This document shows, in pieces, positions 6,847-12,699 of a DNA stretch of 12,699 nucleotides. The notes under the pieces are model-generated. The model was given only the letters and a program-made list of their open reading frames with translations. It was not told the DNA's origin and ran no database searches. Location of the stretch: NCBI GenBank assembly GCA_031554215.1, contig JAVBKF010000106.1, positions 1 through 12,699 of the forward strand. Reading direction: 5' to 3'. Made by a program: the position numbers and the translations under genes. This stretch comes from JAVBKE01 sp031554215 (GTDB taxonomy: Bacteria; Bacillota; Bacilli; JARBTR01). Every line of letters begins with the position of its first letter. Within the stretch, counting starts at the first letter, position 1.

Positions 6847-6904
6847 GGTTTTAATGTGCTTCAGATAAACAAATTTTAAAAAAGCTTAAAAAGAGGTGAA
6901 GAAA

Positions 6905-7846
6905 GTGGGAAAAGCGATTTCAGTAACAAATCTTCATAAGTCCTTTAAAGACATAAAAGTCTTGGACGGAATTACATTTTCTGTGGATAGTGGAAACATT
7001 TTCGCACTACTTGGTTCAAATGGTGCCGGGAAGACAACAACAATTAAAATACTAACAACATTATTAAAGCCTGATTCTGGTGAAGCATCAGTTCAGCAGT
7101 TCGATGTTGTCAAACAACCAGAGAAAATAAGAACGGCTATTAGTTTGACCGGACAGTTTGCAGCTGTAGATGACATCTTATCTGGTCGCGAGAACATGGA
7201 AATGATCGGAAAACTCCGTCATCTATCTGATGTTAAACAAAAAGCAAGTCAGTTGCTTGAGCAATTTGATTTAACGGAGGCTGCTGATCGGCACGTATCA
7301 ACCTATTCAGGCGGGATGCGCAGGCGGCTTGATTTAGCGATGAGCCTACTTGGCTCTCCTTCTGTCGTTTTTCTTGACGAGCCAACTACAGGGCTTGATC
7401 CAATGGCACGCACCATTATGTGGCAAATCATAAAAGATCTTGCCAGAAACGGTGTAACAGTTTTTTTAACAACACAATATTTAGAAGAAGCAGATCAACT
7501 TGCTGATTACATTGCAATTCTACACAAGGGAAAAATCGTTGCTGACGGGAGTGCTACAGAGCTGAAGAAACTGCTTCCGCAGGGACATATTGAGCTTCGC
7601 TTCCATGATGAGGTATCACTTTCTAATGCTAATAAATGTTTGCAGAGTGAATTTTCATTGCAACAAGACATAGAGAACCTCAGCCTCTCTGTTGTGACAG
7701 ATGGAAGTGTCAAACAAATCACAATGATTTTATCGCGATTAGATGAGGCAGGTATACCAGTTTCTGAATTTTCGCAGAAACAACCATCTCTTGACGACGT
7801 TTTCATGTCAATTATTACCACTAGTTCCAAGGAGGAATCACGATGA
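6905..7846 (+). CDS. DrrA-type drug-efflux ABC transporter ATP-binding protein
   Basis: The product (313 residues from the start chosen here) energises export by the adjacent ABC-2 permease. It shows Walker A GSNGAGKTT (37-45), signature YSGGMRRR (134-141), Walker B VVFLDEP (154-160) and a TTQYLEEADQLAD segment in which Gln replaces the usual H-loop His. That glutamine form and the C-terminal extension ending in QPSLDDVFMSI are typical of the daunorubicin-resistance DrrA branch. I prefer the GTG at 6905 because AAGAGGTGA (6891-6899) then acts as the ribosome binding site 6 nt upstream. An in-frame GTG at 6896 lies inside that site and would add three residues. The gene overlaps its permease by ATGA. 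The substrate cannot be deduced; DrrA relatives export many hydrophobic drugs. Confidence 0.92.
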   Translation: MGKAISVTNLHKSFKDIKVLDGITFSVDSGNIFALLGSNGAGKTTTIKILTTLLKPDSGEASVQQFDVVKQPEKIRTAISLTGQFAAVDDILSGRENMEMIGKLRHLSDVKQKASQLLEQFDLTEAADRHVSTYSGGMRRRLDLAMSLLGSPSVVFLDEPTTGLDPMARTIMWQIIKDLARNGVTVFLTTQYLEEADQLADYIAILHKGKIVADGSATELKKLLPQGHIELRFHDEVSLSNANKCLQSEFSLQQDIENLSLSVVTDGSVKQITMILSRLDEAGIPVSEFSQKQPSLDDVFMSIITTSSKEESR

Positions 7847-8610
7847 CCTCGATGAAAAATCAACTAAGCGATACTTGGGTAATGACGAGCCGGATATTAA
7901 AACACAATCTGCGCAGTGTCGATACAATTATCACCGTTATTGCAATGCCTGTAATGATGCTACTCATGTCTGTTTATATTTTTGGTGGTGCGATGGATTT
8001 AGGTGATGTTGCGTACATTGACTACATTGCCCCAAGTATCTTCTTACTGTGCATCGCGACTAGTGTGGCTTATACCACTTTTCGCCTTAATAATGATGTC
8101 ACGAAAGGCATTTTTGAGCGATTTCATTCTATGCCAATTGCAAAATCATCTATTTTGGGTGGGCACGTTCTGACAAGTATCATATTTAATGCTATTTCTG
8201 TTTTTGCAGTATTTTTAGTTGCACTCCTAATGGGATTCAGCCCAGATACAACGATTTCTGCGAGTTTACTTGCGATACTTGTTCTCCTTTTGTTCTCGCT
8301 TGCTATGACATGGCTTGCCATTTTCTTCGGACTCGTTGCGAAAAGTACTGAAACTGCAGGTGTCTACAGCTACATTCTAATGGCATTGATATTTACCAGT
8401 TCAGGATTCGCCCCTACTGAAACAATGCCAGCTGGATTGCGCTATTTTGCCGAGCATCAACCGATGACACCTGTTATTGAGAGTGTACGTTCCTTGCTTA
8501 CAACAGGAACAATGACGAATGATACTTGGATTGCAATCGCTTGGTGTATTGGTCTGTGGGTATTCTTCCGCATCATGGCAATGCGTGTTTATAAGCGAAA
8601 GATGGCGTAG
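7843..8610 (+). CDS. DrrB-type ABC-2 permease
   Basis: This 255-residue membrane protein is the partner of the upstream ATPase. It has about six hydrophobic segments (near residues 28-50, 61-80, 107-130, 140-165, 173-190 and 228-248) and the family motif GIFERFHSMPIAKSSILGGH between the second and third. The segment FTSSGFAPTETMPAGLRYFAEHQPMTPVIES in its second half is also characteristic of DrrB-like transporters. A GGAGG motif in the end of the ATPase gene precedes the ATG; Met4 is a possible alternative start. The two genes overlap by 4 bp and share a terminator 60 bp downstream. Confidence 0.92.
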   Translation: MTSMKNQLSDTWVMTSRILKHNLRSVDTIITVIAMPVMMLLMSVYIFGGAMDLGDVAYIDYIAPSIFLLCIATSVAYTTFRLNNDVTKGIFERFHSMPIAKSSILGGHVLTSIIFNAISVFAVFLVALLMGFSPDTTISASLLAILVLLLFSLAMTWLAIFFGLVAKSTETAGVYSYILMALIFTSSGFAPTETMPAGLRYFAEHQPMTPVIESVRSLLTTGTMTNDTWIAIAWCIGLWVFFRIMAMRVYKRKMA

Positions 8611-8669
8611 GAATTAAGGGTTTGTTCATGCTCATTAATACTATAAATTTTCATAGTCAAGACAAATAG

Positions 8670-8725
8670 AACAACGATATTTATTCGCCTTTTTTTGGTG
8701 AGTAGATATCGTTGTTTTATATTTA
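8670..8725 (+). terminator. Long hairpin terminator of the DrrAB-like operon
   Basis: AACAACGATAT (8670-8680) pairs perfectly with ATATCGTTGTT (8706-8716). An inner stem ATTCGCC/GGTGAGT, partly G-U, caps it with a T7 loop. TTTATATTTA follows, giving a standard intrinsic terminator on the plus strand. Confidence 0.85.
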
Positions 8726-8940
8726 CTATTTGCAAATAACGTTACAATTAGGCAGACAAAACTGATTATGGGTACACTCCCCCATCTGGTATGCTTACAA
8801 GAATGAAATAAAGTAACATCACTGCTCAATAAATAGTGGTAAATACTTAACTACTAAAGTAGCAGAACAATTTTAGTACCTGAGTGAATTCATTTTGTAC
8901 TAACAAAACAAGAATATATAAGAAAAGTTATGAAAAATAG
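8726..8940. other. Non-coding stretch between terminator and IS remnants
   Basis: A+T-rich, with many stops in all frames. I could not connect it to the N-terminal part of the IS1634-type transposase that follows, so the missing part of that gene has been deleted or has decayed beyond recognition. No RNA gene or clear repeat seen. Confidence 0.4.
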
Positions 8941-9384
8941 GACGAAGTCAAAAATACACCTGTGAATGGCATCTTCACACCAAAGCAAGATGCGATCACA
9001 GAAACAGAGAAAAATTACGGCTACTTTGTTCTAGTTGCCAACGGAGAAAAAGATCTTCTAGAGGCACTGGAAATTTATCGTTCAAAGGACTTTATAGAAA
9101 AAGCTTTTGGAAATCACAAAGAACAGCTTAACATGCGCAGAACTTTCGTCTCCTCAGAAGAAAACTTGAATGGAAAATTGTTTGTTCAGTTTGTGGCACT
9201 GATCTTCTTGTCTTACATTAAGAAGTCCATGCATGACAATAATCTATTCAAAGACTTTACTACTCAAGAATTACTTGACGAGTTTGACGTCATCGAGCGT
9301 TTTGAACAGCTAGGTAAGAAACTTACATCAGCGAGGCCACACTTTCGTTTATTTGGATGCCTCGGTTTCCCAACCTCTTCCTAG
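8941..9384 (+). pseudogene. IS1634/IS4-type transposase, C-terminal remnant
   Basis: The frame is open from 8941 to TAG at 9384, encoding about 147 residues; an in-frame GTG at 8962 gives 140. The segment GYFVLVANGEKDLLEALEIY then RSKDFIEKAFGNHKEQLNMRR matches the last third of IS1634-group DDE transposases, including the IS4-type signature Y-x2-K-x3-E-x6-K (Tyr-Arg-Ser-Lys, catalytic Glu, Lys). LLDEFDVIERFEQLGKKL and the ending LGFPTSS are also typical of the family's C-terminus, so the true stop seems to be retained, although the stretch between them looks altered. Full-length relatives have over 400 residues, so the two catalytic Asp residues are missing. It is inactive. Confidence 0.8.
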
Positions 9385-9397
9385 CTATAATATCTAG

Positions 9398-9858
9398 GTT
9401 ACGGAGGCAGAACGGCAGGCATCTTCACAGTCGTACATGTAGTTGCATCAAACAGGCCATGAGGAATCCAACTCAACAAATTGTATGATTATCAAACAAC
9501 ACGCGCCAGTACAAAATTCTTGAAAGGATTCAGCGAATATTCACACATTGAAGGCTACTGCGGTTATAAGGTGCTTAACAGCATCAGGCATGTTGGCTGC
9601 CTAGCATATGCGAGGCAGTATTTCGTTGAGGTAATCAAGATCACGCCATAAGAGGAGAAGAAAGGTTCTTATGCGGTGACTATTGGTGCCCACTTCCGTG
9701 ATAAACTTTTTCAAATAGAAAAAGAGATCTCGAAAGAGTCACCAGAAAGGAGATTTGAAATAAGGCAGGAACGCAGTAAGGTATTGAGGCCCTTCTTCCT
9801 TGGTCTTGTCAGCTCGCCAGCAGATTGTTTCTATTCAAAAAAATGTATAAACGCTTAG
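9398..9858 (+). pseudogene. IS66-type transposase, degenerate internal/C-terminal remnant
   Basis: Stitched over several lesions, this region reads as an IS66 DDE transposase. Frame one gives AERQASSQSYM and then TAG at 9440-9442, where relatives have Trp. A frameshift near 9470-9480 leads into LYDYQTTRASTKFLKGFSEY. The equivalent of the conserved DGYxGY motif reads EGYCGY, so the catalytic Asp has become Glu, and VGCLAYARQYF replaces the usual VGCWAHARR. An in-frame TAA at 9649-9651 then interrupts it. The following frame, LFQIEKEISKESPERR, matches the conserved IS66 segment before the C-terminus. After PFF at about residue 40 of the last frame the similarity is lost. Neither end nor inverted repeats can be recognised, and the accessory IS66 genes are absent. 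Confidence 0.78.
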
Positions 9859-9957
9859 GCCATAATCTCTGACATTGGCTTTTTTAGTTTATCGATTTTT
9901 GTTGTTGTTACCTAGGTGCTTGTGGTTTGGCGCTTATGATTTTTGTCCTTACACATG

Positions 9958-9988
9958 TCAAAGGGAACCCGTAATAGGTTCCCTTTGA
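9958..9988. terminator. 12-bp hairpin downstream of the surface-protein gene
   Basis: TCAAAGGGAACC (9958-9969) pairs perfectly with GGTTCCCTTTGA (9977-9988), with a 7-nt loop. It begins 15 bp after the minus-strand stop codon, where a terminator is expected. The minus-strand sequence beyond it (CATGTGTAAGG) is not T-rich, so it is an atypical intrinsic terminator or an mRNA 3'-stabilising hairpin. Confidence 0.6.
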
Positions 9989-10003
9989 TAAATATCTATG
10001 ATT

Positions 10004-12699
10004 CTATTCACATATCGCTCTTGCTCTTCTTTTCACGATAAACATCAGCATTAAAAGTGAAGAGAAAAGAAACACGACTTTATTTGAATCTGCTGTTTTC
10101 GGAACAACTGAGTAAACTTCCTCACCAAGAACTTTTTGGCTTACTGATAGGCTCTTGCTTCCAGCTGGTGATACTGTTACTGCTGTTACCGTATCACCCG
10201 GTGTCAATAAGTATGGCAACTTAATTGACCAATGACCATCTGGTCCAACTACTGCTGTAACGACTTCACCATTTGGTAATGTCACCTGAACATCCATTCC
10301 AGGTTCTCCTGTCCCTGAAATAATAGGTATATTAGAATAAATCGGATCTATCGTTGGTGGTTTCAGGACGGTTGGACGTTCTGACCCTTTTGGATTAATT
10401 GGATCTATTGGATTGACTGGATCAACCGGATCTACTGGATCAACTGGATCGATCGGTGTTTTTTCATGGTATTGAAATGTCACGACCCTATCCTTTTGGA
10501 CATTCGCAAGGGTGACGCTTGCTTCTGGTTGACGCTCGCTATTATCGAATGAATGGCCTAAATAGTGATAGCCATTGATTGCTGGTGCATCTTTTGTATA
10601 CGTTGCGCCTTTGTCAATGTATACATAATTCTCCGATAGAATTGGGCTTTCATTTGGACCGTGATAGCGTTCAATAATCGTAAAGTCCTCCACACCATTC
10701 CCATTCTTATCTTGCCCATAGATCAATGTAATTGTGTGGGCAGATTCGACGGCTTCAAGGTTCGGATCTCCAGGTTGGATGCCTGTGCCACCATCGACCA
10801 CAAAACCCTGGTAGACAAAACCGTTGAGACTTGGTGCTGCGTGTTTGATACTTTTGCCTTCATCGACATTAACGGATTCTGATACTTTAATCACTTCTCC
10901 AGCTTCATTGATAAAATCAATCTTAATCGGGTAATCTTCAACCCCGTTCCCAGTCTTATCTTCGCCATATACAAATATAATCTTTGTATCCGCCGTGATT
11001 GGTCCAGCTATTGTCATAGGGTCCGATTCATGAAGCGGCGTTTCCGCTGTTTCTCCCTCTAACTGATAGCCAACGTAAACATAATCTTCAACAGCTGGCA
11101 AACCTGAGGCAGCCCTACTGTAGCCTGAAGTGCTCTTTTTATCAATTTTTTTCGTAGTATCGCCTTGACCTATGGCATTGCCATTTCGATCTACATATTT
11201 TTCTGTAACGATGATTTCATCGCTATCAACAATGCCGTTTCCATCTGCATCCTTGCCATACACAAGCGTAACCGTTTGCGATGCTGTTACATTTGTCACT
11301 TTAGGATTTCCTGGTAAAAGTGTTGCATTAGGTTCTACTTTATAGCCTTGATAGATATAACCATTAATTGTTGGTGCTACTTTTGTATAGTCTGCATTGA
11401 TTGCAACTATTTTCGTATCATCAGCTTTAACGGTTAGACCATTTTCATCGACATATTTTGCTGTAATTGTCGCTTCTTTGCTATCAACAATGCCATTTGA
11501 GTTCTCATCTTTACCATACACCATTGTCACAGAATGTGTTGCTTGAACGTCTGTAATCGTTGGTTTTCCGGTTGCTATTGCTGTATCTATATCAACTCTG
11601 TAGCCAAGATAAATGTAATTTGTGATCGTTGGTGCGACTCTTTCGTAGTCCTTACCAAGGTTCACATATTTTGTTGTCGGGGTCTTTATTTCCTCACCAG
11701 CTTCATCAACGTACGTTTCACTGATAGATACATCGACTTCGCCATCGTCATTTTTATCTTGCCCATAGACCATTGTGACAGTATGCGTCTCTCCTACATT
11801 TGTAATATTTGGTTGTCCGGTTACCAGCTCTGTACTGTCATCGACTCTATAACCTAGGTAGGTATAGTCATTGATTGTTAGCGCCGACTTGCTATAATCA
11901 CTGCCGATATCAATTGTTTGGCTGGTATCAGCTTTAATCATTACCCCAGCTTCGTCCACATATTTCTCTACAACCGGAACATCTTCGGTTCCATTGTTAT
12001 TTTTGTCGTCTGCATAGACGAAATGAATATCTGTGTCTGCTGTGATTGGTCCTGTAATCGCTGCCGGGTCATCAGTGTTAAGCGTTCCAGATGCCTCTCC
12101 AGCTAACTGGTAGCCAACATAAACATAGTCTTCAACTGTCGGTAGCCCCGAAGTATCTCTAATGTAACCTGCAGTGCTGTTTTTATCTATCTTTTTCTTT
12201 GTATCTGCTTGACCAATAGCATTGCCGTTTCGATCAACATATTTTTCTGTAACAATGACTTCTTGACTATCTACAATACCATTCCCATCCGCGTCTTTTC
12301 CATATACAAGCGTCACTGTATGCGATGACGTTACATTGATTAGACTTGGATTTCCGGATGTTAGCACTGGATCTGCATCGACTTTGTAACCTTGATAGAT
12401 ATAATTTGTAATTGTTGGTGGTGCTTTTGTGTAATCAGCGTTGATTTCAACAATTTTTGTTGTCTCTTCTTTAATGGTTAGACCGTTCTCATCGACATAT
12501 TTAGCTGTAATTGTTGCTTCTTGGCTATCGATGATTCCGTTTCCATTGGCATCTTTACCATACACCATTGTCACAGCATGTGCTGTTTGTACATTTGTAA
12601 GACTTGGGTTACCAATTTGTATTGCCGAATCACTATCTACTTTGTAGCCAATGTAGATGTAATCTGTGATGATCGGCGCGACTTTATTGTAGGGGTCCC
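10004..12699 (-). CDS. Large repetitive wall-anchored surface protein (partial, N-terminus off the right edge)
   Basis: The frame is open from the right edge to TAG at 10004-10006, giving 897 visible residues; the true start and signal peptide lie outside. From residue 1 to about 746 there are nine MucBP-like units of 73-96 residues, each built as [T/E]-K-Y-V-D-x-x-G ... Y-x-Y-x-G-Y ... V-T-x-V-Y-G. Units are joined by loops such as DADGNGIVDSQE, which have the spacing of an EF-hand calcium loop. A linker of seven (I/V)-(D/N)-P tripeptides follows (10391-10453). Next comes a bacterial Ig-like domain (about 10130-10360, with SGTGEPGMDVQVTLPNG and GPDGHWSI), similar to the Big_6 type. The end is a sorting signal: VPKTA, a hydrophobic stretch VVFLFSSLLMLMFIV and the positive tail KRRARAICE. 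The protein is thus secreted and probably sortase-linked to the wall, with the repeats as a stalk. A role in adhesion is inferred. MucBP is the best fit for the repeats, but a related all-beta family is possible. Confidence 0.85.
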   Translation of the reverse strand, partial: DPYNKVAPIITDYIYIGYKVDSDSAIQIGNPSLTNVQTAHAVTMVYGKDANGNGIIDSQEATITAKYVDENGLTIKEETTKIVEINADYTKAPPTITNYIYQGYKVDADPVLTSGNPSLINVTSSHTVTLVYGKDADGNGIVDSQEVIVTEKYVDRNGNAIGQADTKKKIDKNSTAGYIRDTSGLPTVEDYVYVGYQLAGEASGTLNTDDPAAITGPITADTDIHFVYADDKNNNGTEDVPVVEKYVDEAGVMIKADTSQTIDIGSDYSKSALTINDYTYLGYRVDDSTELVTGQPNITNVGETHTVTMVYGQDKNDDGEVDVSISETYVDEAGEEIKTPTTKYVNLGKDYERVAPTITNYIYLGYRVDIDTAIATGKPTITDVQATHSVTMVYGKDENSNGIVDSKEATITAKYVDENGLTVKADDTKIVAINADYTKVAPTINGYIYQGYKVEPNATLLPGNPKVTNVTASQTVTLVYGKDADGNGIVDSDEIIVTEKYVDRNGNAIGQGDTTKKIDKKSTSGYSRAASGLPAVEDYVYVGYQLEGETAETPLHESDPMTIAGPITADTKIIFVYGEDKTGNGVEDYPIKIDFINEAGEVIKVSESVNVDEGKSIKHAAPSLNGFVYQGFVVDGGTGIQPGDPNLEAVESAHTITLIYGQDKNGNGVEDFTIIERYHGPNESPILSENYVYIDKGATYTKDAPAINGYHYLGHSFDNSERQPEASVTLANVQKDRVVTFQYHEKTPIDPVDPVDPVDPVNPIDPINPKGSERPTVLKPPTIDPIYSNIPIISGTGEPGMDVQVTLPNGEVVTAVVGPDGHWSIKLPYLLTPGDTVTAVTVSPAGSKSLSVSQKVLGEEVYSVVPKTADSNKVVFLFSSLLMLMFIVKRRARAICE
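10091..10105 (-). other. Sortase recognition motif VPKTA
   Basis: Codons for Val-Pro-Lys-Thr-Ala lie 33 residues from the C-terminus, followed by Asp-Ser-Asn-Lys, about 15 hydrophobic residues and a basic tail. This is the layout of a cell-wall sorting signal. Val for Leu in the first position and Ala for Gly in the last depart from LPxTG. LPxTA-type motifs are known from specialised Bacillus sortases. Confidence 0.7.
10391..10453 (-). repeat. 9-bp tandem repeats encoding the (I/V)(D/N)P linker
   Basis: Seven consecutive 9-bp units of the form TGGATCNAN on the plus strand encode IDP, VDP, VDP, VDP, VNP, IDP and INP on the minus strand. The unit length is a multiple of three, so changes in copy number would alter linker length but keep the frame. 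Confidence 0.85.
10460..12697 (-). repeat. Array of nine MucBP-like repeat units in the surface protein
   Basis: Units in protein order (minus strand): R0 12697-12518 (cut by the edge), R1 12517-12260, R2 12259-11975, R3 11974-11726, R4 11725-11474, R5 11473-11216, R6 11215-10928, R7 10927-10679, R8 10678-10460. R1 and R5 are near twins (ATITAKYVDENGL start), as are R2 and R6 (xIVTEKYVDRNGNAIG start, about 10 residues longer than the others), and R0 and R4. R7 and R8 are the most divergent. R8 lacks the inter-unit loop. Confidence 0.9.
11216..12517 (-). repeat. Higher-order duplication with a 1044-bp period within the repeat array
   Basis: Three independent landmarks have partners exactly 1044 bp apart: ATCGACATAT at 12491 and 11447, ATTGCCNTTT at 12221 and 11177, and CCATTG at 12565 and 11521. 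The block R1-R2-R3-R4 (348 codons) is therefore followed in register by R5-R6. The register slips by one codon late in R6, and R7 has diverged from R3. Confidence 0.85.

Larger units (their letters stand above)
8941..9858 (+). mobile_element. Compound relic of two insertion sequences
   Basis: Two transposase fragments of unrelated families lie in the same orientation with only about 14 bp between the stop of the first and the first recognisable codon of the second. Both lack their left parts and both are decayed to different degrees, the IS66 copy more so. I see no target-site duplication or terminal inverted repeat. Confidence 0.6.

Overview
The window looks like chromosomal DNA from a low-G+C Gram-positive bacterium (Bacillota, most likely Bacilli). 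The reasons are strong purine-rich ribosome binding sites, GTG and TTG starts, extended -10 promoters (TGnTATAAT), a YwqB-like SWIM protein, a BceAB-type ABC transporter, and a wall-anchored surface protein with a sortase signal. I cannot name the genus from the sequence alone.

Layout, left to right. (1) 1-911, minus strand: the N-terminal 303 codons of a SWIM zinc-finger protein that runs off the left edge. (2) 1242-3137, minus strand: selB, the selenocysteine-specific elongation factor. (3) 3564-3657, plus strand: a tRNA-Sec (UCA anticodon, encoded CCA), divergent from selB, with its own strong promoter and a 13-bp hairpin terminator. Positions 1242-3710 thus carry two of the core parts of selenocysteine insertion; selA and selD are not in the window. 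(4) 3754-6455, minus strand: bceA-bceB-like genes for a peptide-antibiotic export/detoxification ABC transporter, without the usual BceRS two-component system beside it. (5) About 6470-6895: a roughly 430-bp intergenic region between two divergent transporter operons, with three separate short palindromes (one Fur-box-like) and a plausible promoter. (6) 6905-8610, plus strand: a DrrA/DrrB-type drug-efflux ABC pair with a 4-bp overlap, closed by a strong terminator. (7) 8941-9858: the remains of two unrelated insertion sequences lying end to end, an IS1634/IS4-type transposase C-terminus and a heavily mutated IS66-type transposase. (8) 10004-12699, minus strand: the C-terminal 897 residues of a large repetitive surface protein, cut by the right edge. 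It holds nine visible MucBP-like repeat units joined by EF-hand-like loops, a Pro/Asp linker, a bacterial Ig-like domain and a variant sortase signal (VPKTA).

How the parts fit together. selB and tRNA-Sec act jointly in UGA recoding. The two ABC systems are each translationally coupled pairs that share one divergent control region and probably protect the envelope from toxic compounds. The surface protein stands apart, next to the IS debris. No clearly new system is proven here. The points most worth a second look are the split selenocysteine locus with an apparently leaderless tRNA-Sec, the palindrome-rich control region, and the surface protein, in which a 1044-bp block of repeats has been duplicated and calcium-type loops alternate between intact and degenerate forms.
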